A stretch of 32,440 nt of DNA from an uncultured bacterium (lineage in GTDB: Bacteria > Bacteroidota > Bacteroidia > Bacteroidales > Marinifilaceae): NCBI GenBank assembly GCA_905216195.1, contig CAJMSX010000044.1:1-32440 (forward strand), read 5' to 3'. Both the position numbers and the translations under genes were made by a program. The notes beneath the pieces are model-generated. The model made no database searches and had not been told where the DNA came from. It saw nothing but the letters and a program-made list of their open reading frames with translations. How positions within the stretch are numbered: the first letter of the stretch is position 1; every line of letters starts with the position of its first letter. Positions 31,127 to 32,440 of this stretch are shown here, piece by piece.

Positions 31127-32440
31127 TTAGATTGTGAGCTGAATTCCGAAATAAACCGATCTCCGGGAGTATAAATCGTAGCCCCGGATGACCGAGTAAT
31201 CGGGAGAGTAAAGGGCTTCCGCTTCGTTTGCACGATCGAAAAGGTTGTTGATCGTGGCAAAGAGGACCAAATATCCCCGGGAGGACAACAGGAAAACTTT
31301 GTTATAGGTTAAATCTATTGTGGCATAAGCCGGATAACGGGCGGAGTTATAAGAGCCGTAATAGGGAATCCAGGCGGATACGGCGGGATTGAAGTCCGAT
31401 TCCACAATGGGTGTATAATAAAGACCGGGCCGGAAGGTTCCGGATAAGGAGACATTCCCCCAGGCGTGGAAATTGTAAGTAGCGTATACTTTAAGAAAAT
31501 AATTCATACGGTTGTAAGAGTCATACCAGGAATCCTCTTTTTTAATCCGCGAGTATAAATACGTATAGCTGGCCGAGCACGTCAGACGCTCCCAGTTCTG
31601 GTTTACGGAAACTTCTATCCCGGCGATACGGTTCGGAGAGGCCACGGCTTGATCGTTTTCCTGAAAATACACGGTCTGGTTTTCTTTTTTATAATAAGCG
31701 GCTAGGGCGATTTCCAGGGTTTCCGGCTTATACCGGTATTCCAGGGAATATTGGCGGGAGGATACCGGAGCATAATCGCGGATAAAGTAAGTGGGGGAGG
31801 AATAGCCGTTATAGCCGCCGCAAGCGAACAATAAGGAGTGATGTTGGGCCGGGTTGTAACGCAGATTGATTTGCCAGGAACAGTGGGAGGATTGCTTTTG
31901 CAAAGGGATATTTTTCCGGATTCCGGCACTCAACGTCAGAGCGGATAACGGATTCCAGCGGACATAACCGAACATTTCCAGGGCATGGTGAACGGGACTC
32001 CAGGATTGCGGATCAGAAGGATCGTTCGGTCCGGTTGCGTAATCGTATGTCGGAATGCGGGAATGGAACCCGGTGCGGGAATATTCATAGGAGATTCCGG
32101 TTTGCATATAAAGATCGGAACGGAAAAATTGTTTGACATCGGCGCTGGAGTAATTGTAATAATTGTTTTGACGGGAGAAAATATTGCCGAACCGGTAATT
32201 TTCGCGGGAGAAATCCCAGCCGTTATTCAGAGAGAAGAAAGTTCGGTTTTTACGGTACTTCAAATTCAGGACCGTAAAATTTCTTCGCTTTCCGGCTTTT
32301 ATCTTCCCGCTGTAGTTGTAACGGGAATCCGTAGCCCGGTATTTTTCGTGAATCAGATAGGAGTAAATATTGAAGGAAAAACCTTTTTGATTCTCCCGGT
32401 GAAAATTCAATCCGAGATCTTCCGAGGAAAAGTGCTTCAG
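31127..32440 (-). CDS. TonB-dependent outer-membrane receptor, C-terminal part (partial)
   Basis: The frame is open from the window edge to a TAA at 31127-31129, giving 437 residues of beta-barrel: many alternating Tyr/aromatic strands (YKPETLEIALAAYYKKENQTVYF, GIEVSVNQNWERLTCSASYTYLYSR), then ATIDLTYNKVFLLSSRGYLVLFATINNLFD and the terminal YFGIQLTI. The NNLFD motif near the end and the last strand are typical of TonB-dependent receptors of the siderophore/vitamin/metal type; SusC proteins are usually longer. The signal peptide, TonB box and plug lie outside the window, so the ligand is unknown. The first residues visible are LKHFSSEDLG, which shows that the TTG at 32408-32410 is internal. 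Confidence 0.88.
   Translation of the reverse strand: MKHFSSEDLGLNFHRENQKGFSFNIYSYLIHEKYRATDSRYNYSGKIKAGKRRNFTVLNLKYRKNRTFFSLNNGWDFSRENYRFGNIFSRQNNYYNYSSADVKQFFRSDLYMQTGISYEYSRTGFHSRIPTYDYATGPNDPSDPQSWSPVHHALEMFGYVRWNPLSALTLSAGIRKNIPLQKQSSHCSWQINLRYNPAQHHSLLFACGGYNGYSSPTYFIRDYAPVSSRQYSLEYRYKPETLEIALAAYYKKENQTVYFQENDQAVASPNRIAGIEVSVNQNWERLTCSASYTYLYSRIKKEDSWYDSYNRMNYFLKVYATYNFHAWGNVSLSGTFRPGLYYTPIVESDFNPAVSAWIPYYGSYNSARYPAYATIDLTYNKVFLLSSRGYLVLFATINNLFDRANEAEALYSPDYSVIRGYDLYSRRSVYFGIQLTI

Noticed and set aside
1..32440. Search for CRISPR arrays, tRNA or rRNA genes, insertion sequences, phage genes and toxin-antitoxin pairs
   Set aside because: No regularly spaced repeats, cloverleaf sequences, transposase or integrase motifs or small paired genes were recognised.

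Overview
The window comes from a Bacteroidota chromosome, most likely a gut-type member of the Bacteroidales. The evidence is a SusC/SusD pair, a sigma/FecR pair of the Bacteroides expansion type, serine-type sulfatases, and promoter elements fitting TTTG-N19-21-TAnnTTTG in place of sigma70 boxes. Placement below order (something like Odoribacteraceae) is only a guess. No tRNA, rRNA, CRISPR array, insertion sequence or phage gene was seen.

Layout. (1) 1-2389: the last codons of a membrane protein, a 5'-truncated DJ-1/PfpI gene on the minus strand, a divergent HxlR-type regulator and an AlkZ-like DNA glycosylase. (2) 2718-4990: a two-gene unit with its own good promoter. It encodes a YbjN-like protein and a signal-less trypsin-like protease fused to a zinc ribbon and a YbjN-like domain. 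(3) 5085-6908: an exported protein with three thioredoxin-like domains, only one of which keeps CxxC. (4) 7208-21523: a polysaccharide utilization locus (PUL): S-type sulfatase, ECF sigma factor, FecR anti-sigma factor, SusC with an N-terminal STN domain, SusD, GH29 fucosidase-like enzyme, GH36/Sip1-type alpha-galactosidase, second S-type sulfatase. (5) 21688-22878: convergent kbl. (6) 23134-26643: ECF-transporter S component overlapping a phosphoribosyltransferase, then a Tat-type DUF362 protein and a NapH-NapG-like polyferredoxin fusion. (7) 26670-30530: an FMN-riboswitch-controlled riboflavin operon, ribD-ribE-ribBA-ribH. (8) 30578-32440 on the minus strand: tpx and the C-terminal part of a TonB-dependent receptor.

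How the genes work together. In the PUL, glycan passing through SusC/SusD would signal through the STN domain to FecR, releasing the ECF sigma factor. The sulfatases, fucosidase and alpha-galactosidase suggest a sulfated glycan carrying fucose and/or alpha-galactose, such as a mucin-type or algal galactan-type chain; this is inference. The riboflavin operon encodes every dedicated enzyme from GTP and ribulose-5-phosphate to riboflavin except the intermediate phosphatase, and is probably shut off by FMN through an aptamer plus terminator.

The parts with least precedent known to me are the YbjN-like/cytoplasmic protease unit, the S-component/phosphoribosyltransferase overlap beside the NapH-NapG fusion, and several strong intergenic palindromes and hairpins that the gene calls do not explain. 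I recognise no wholly new defence or mobile system here.
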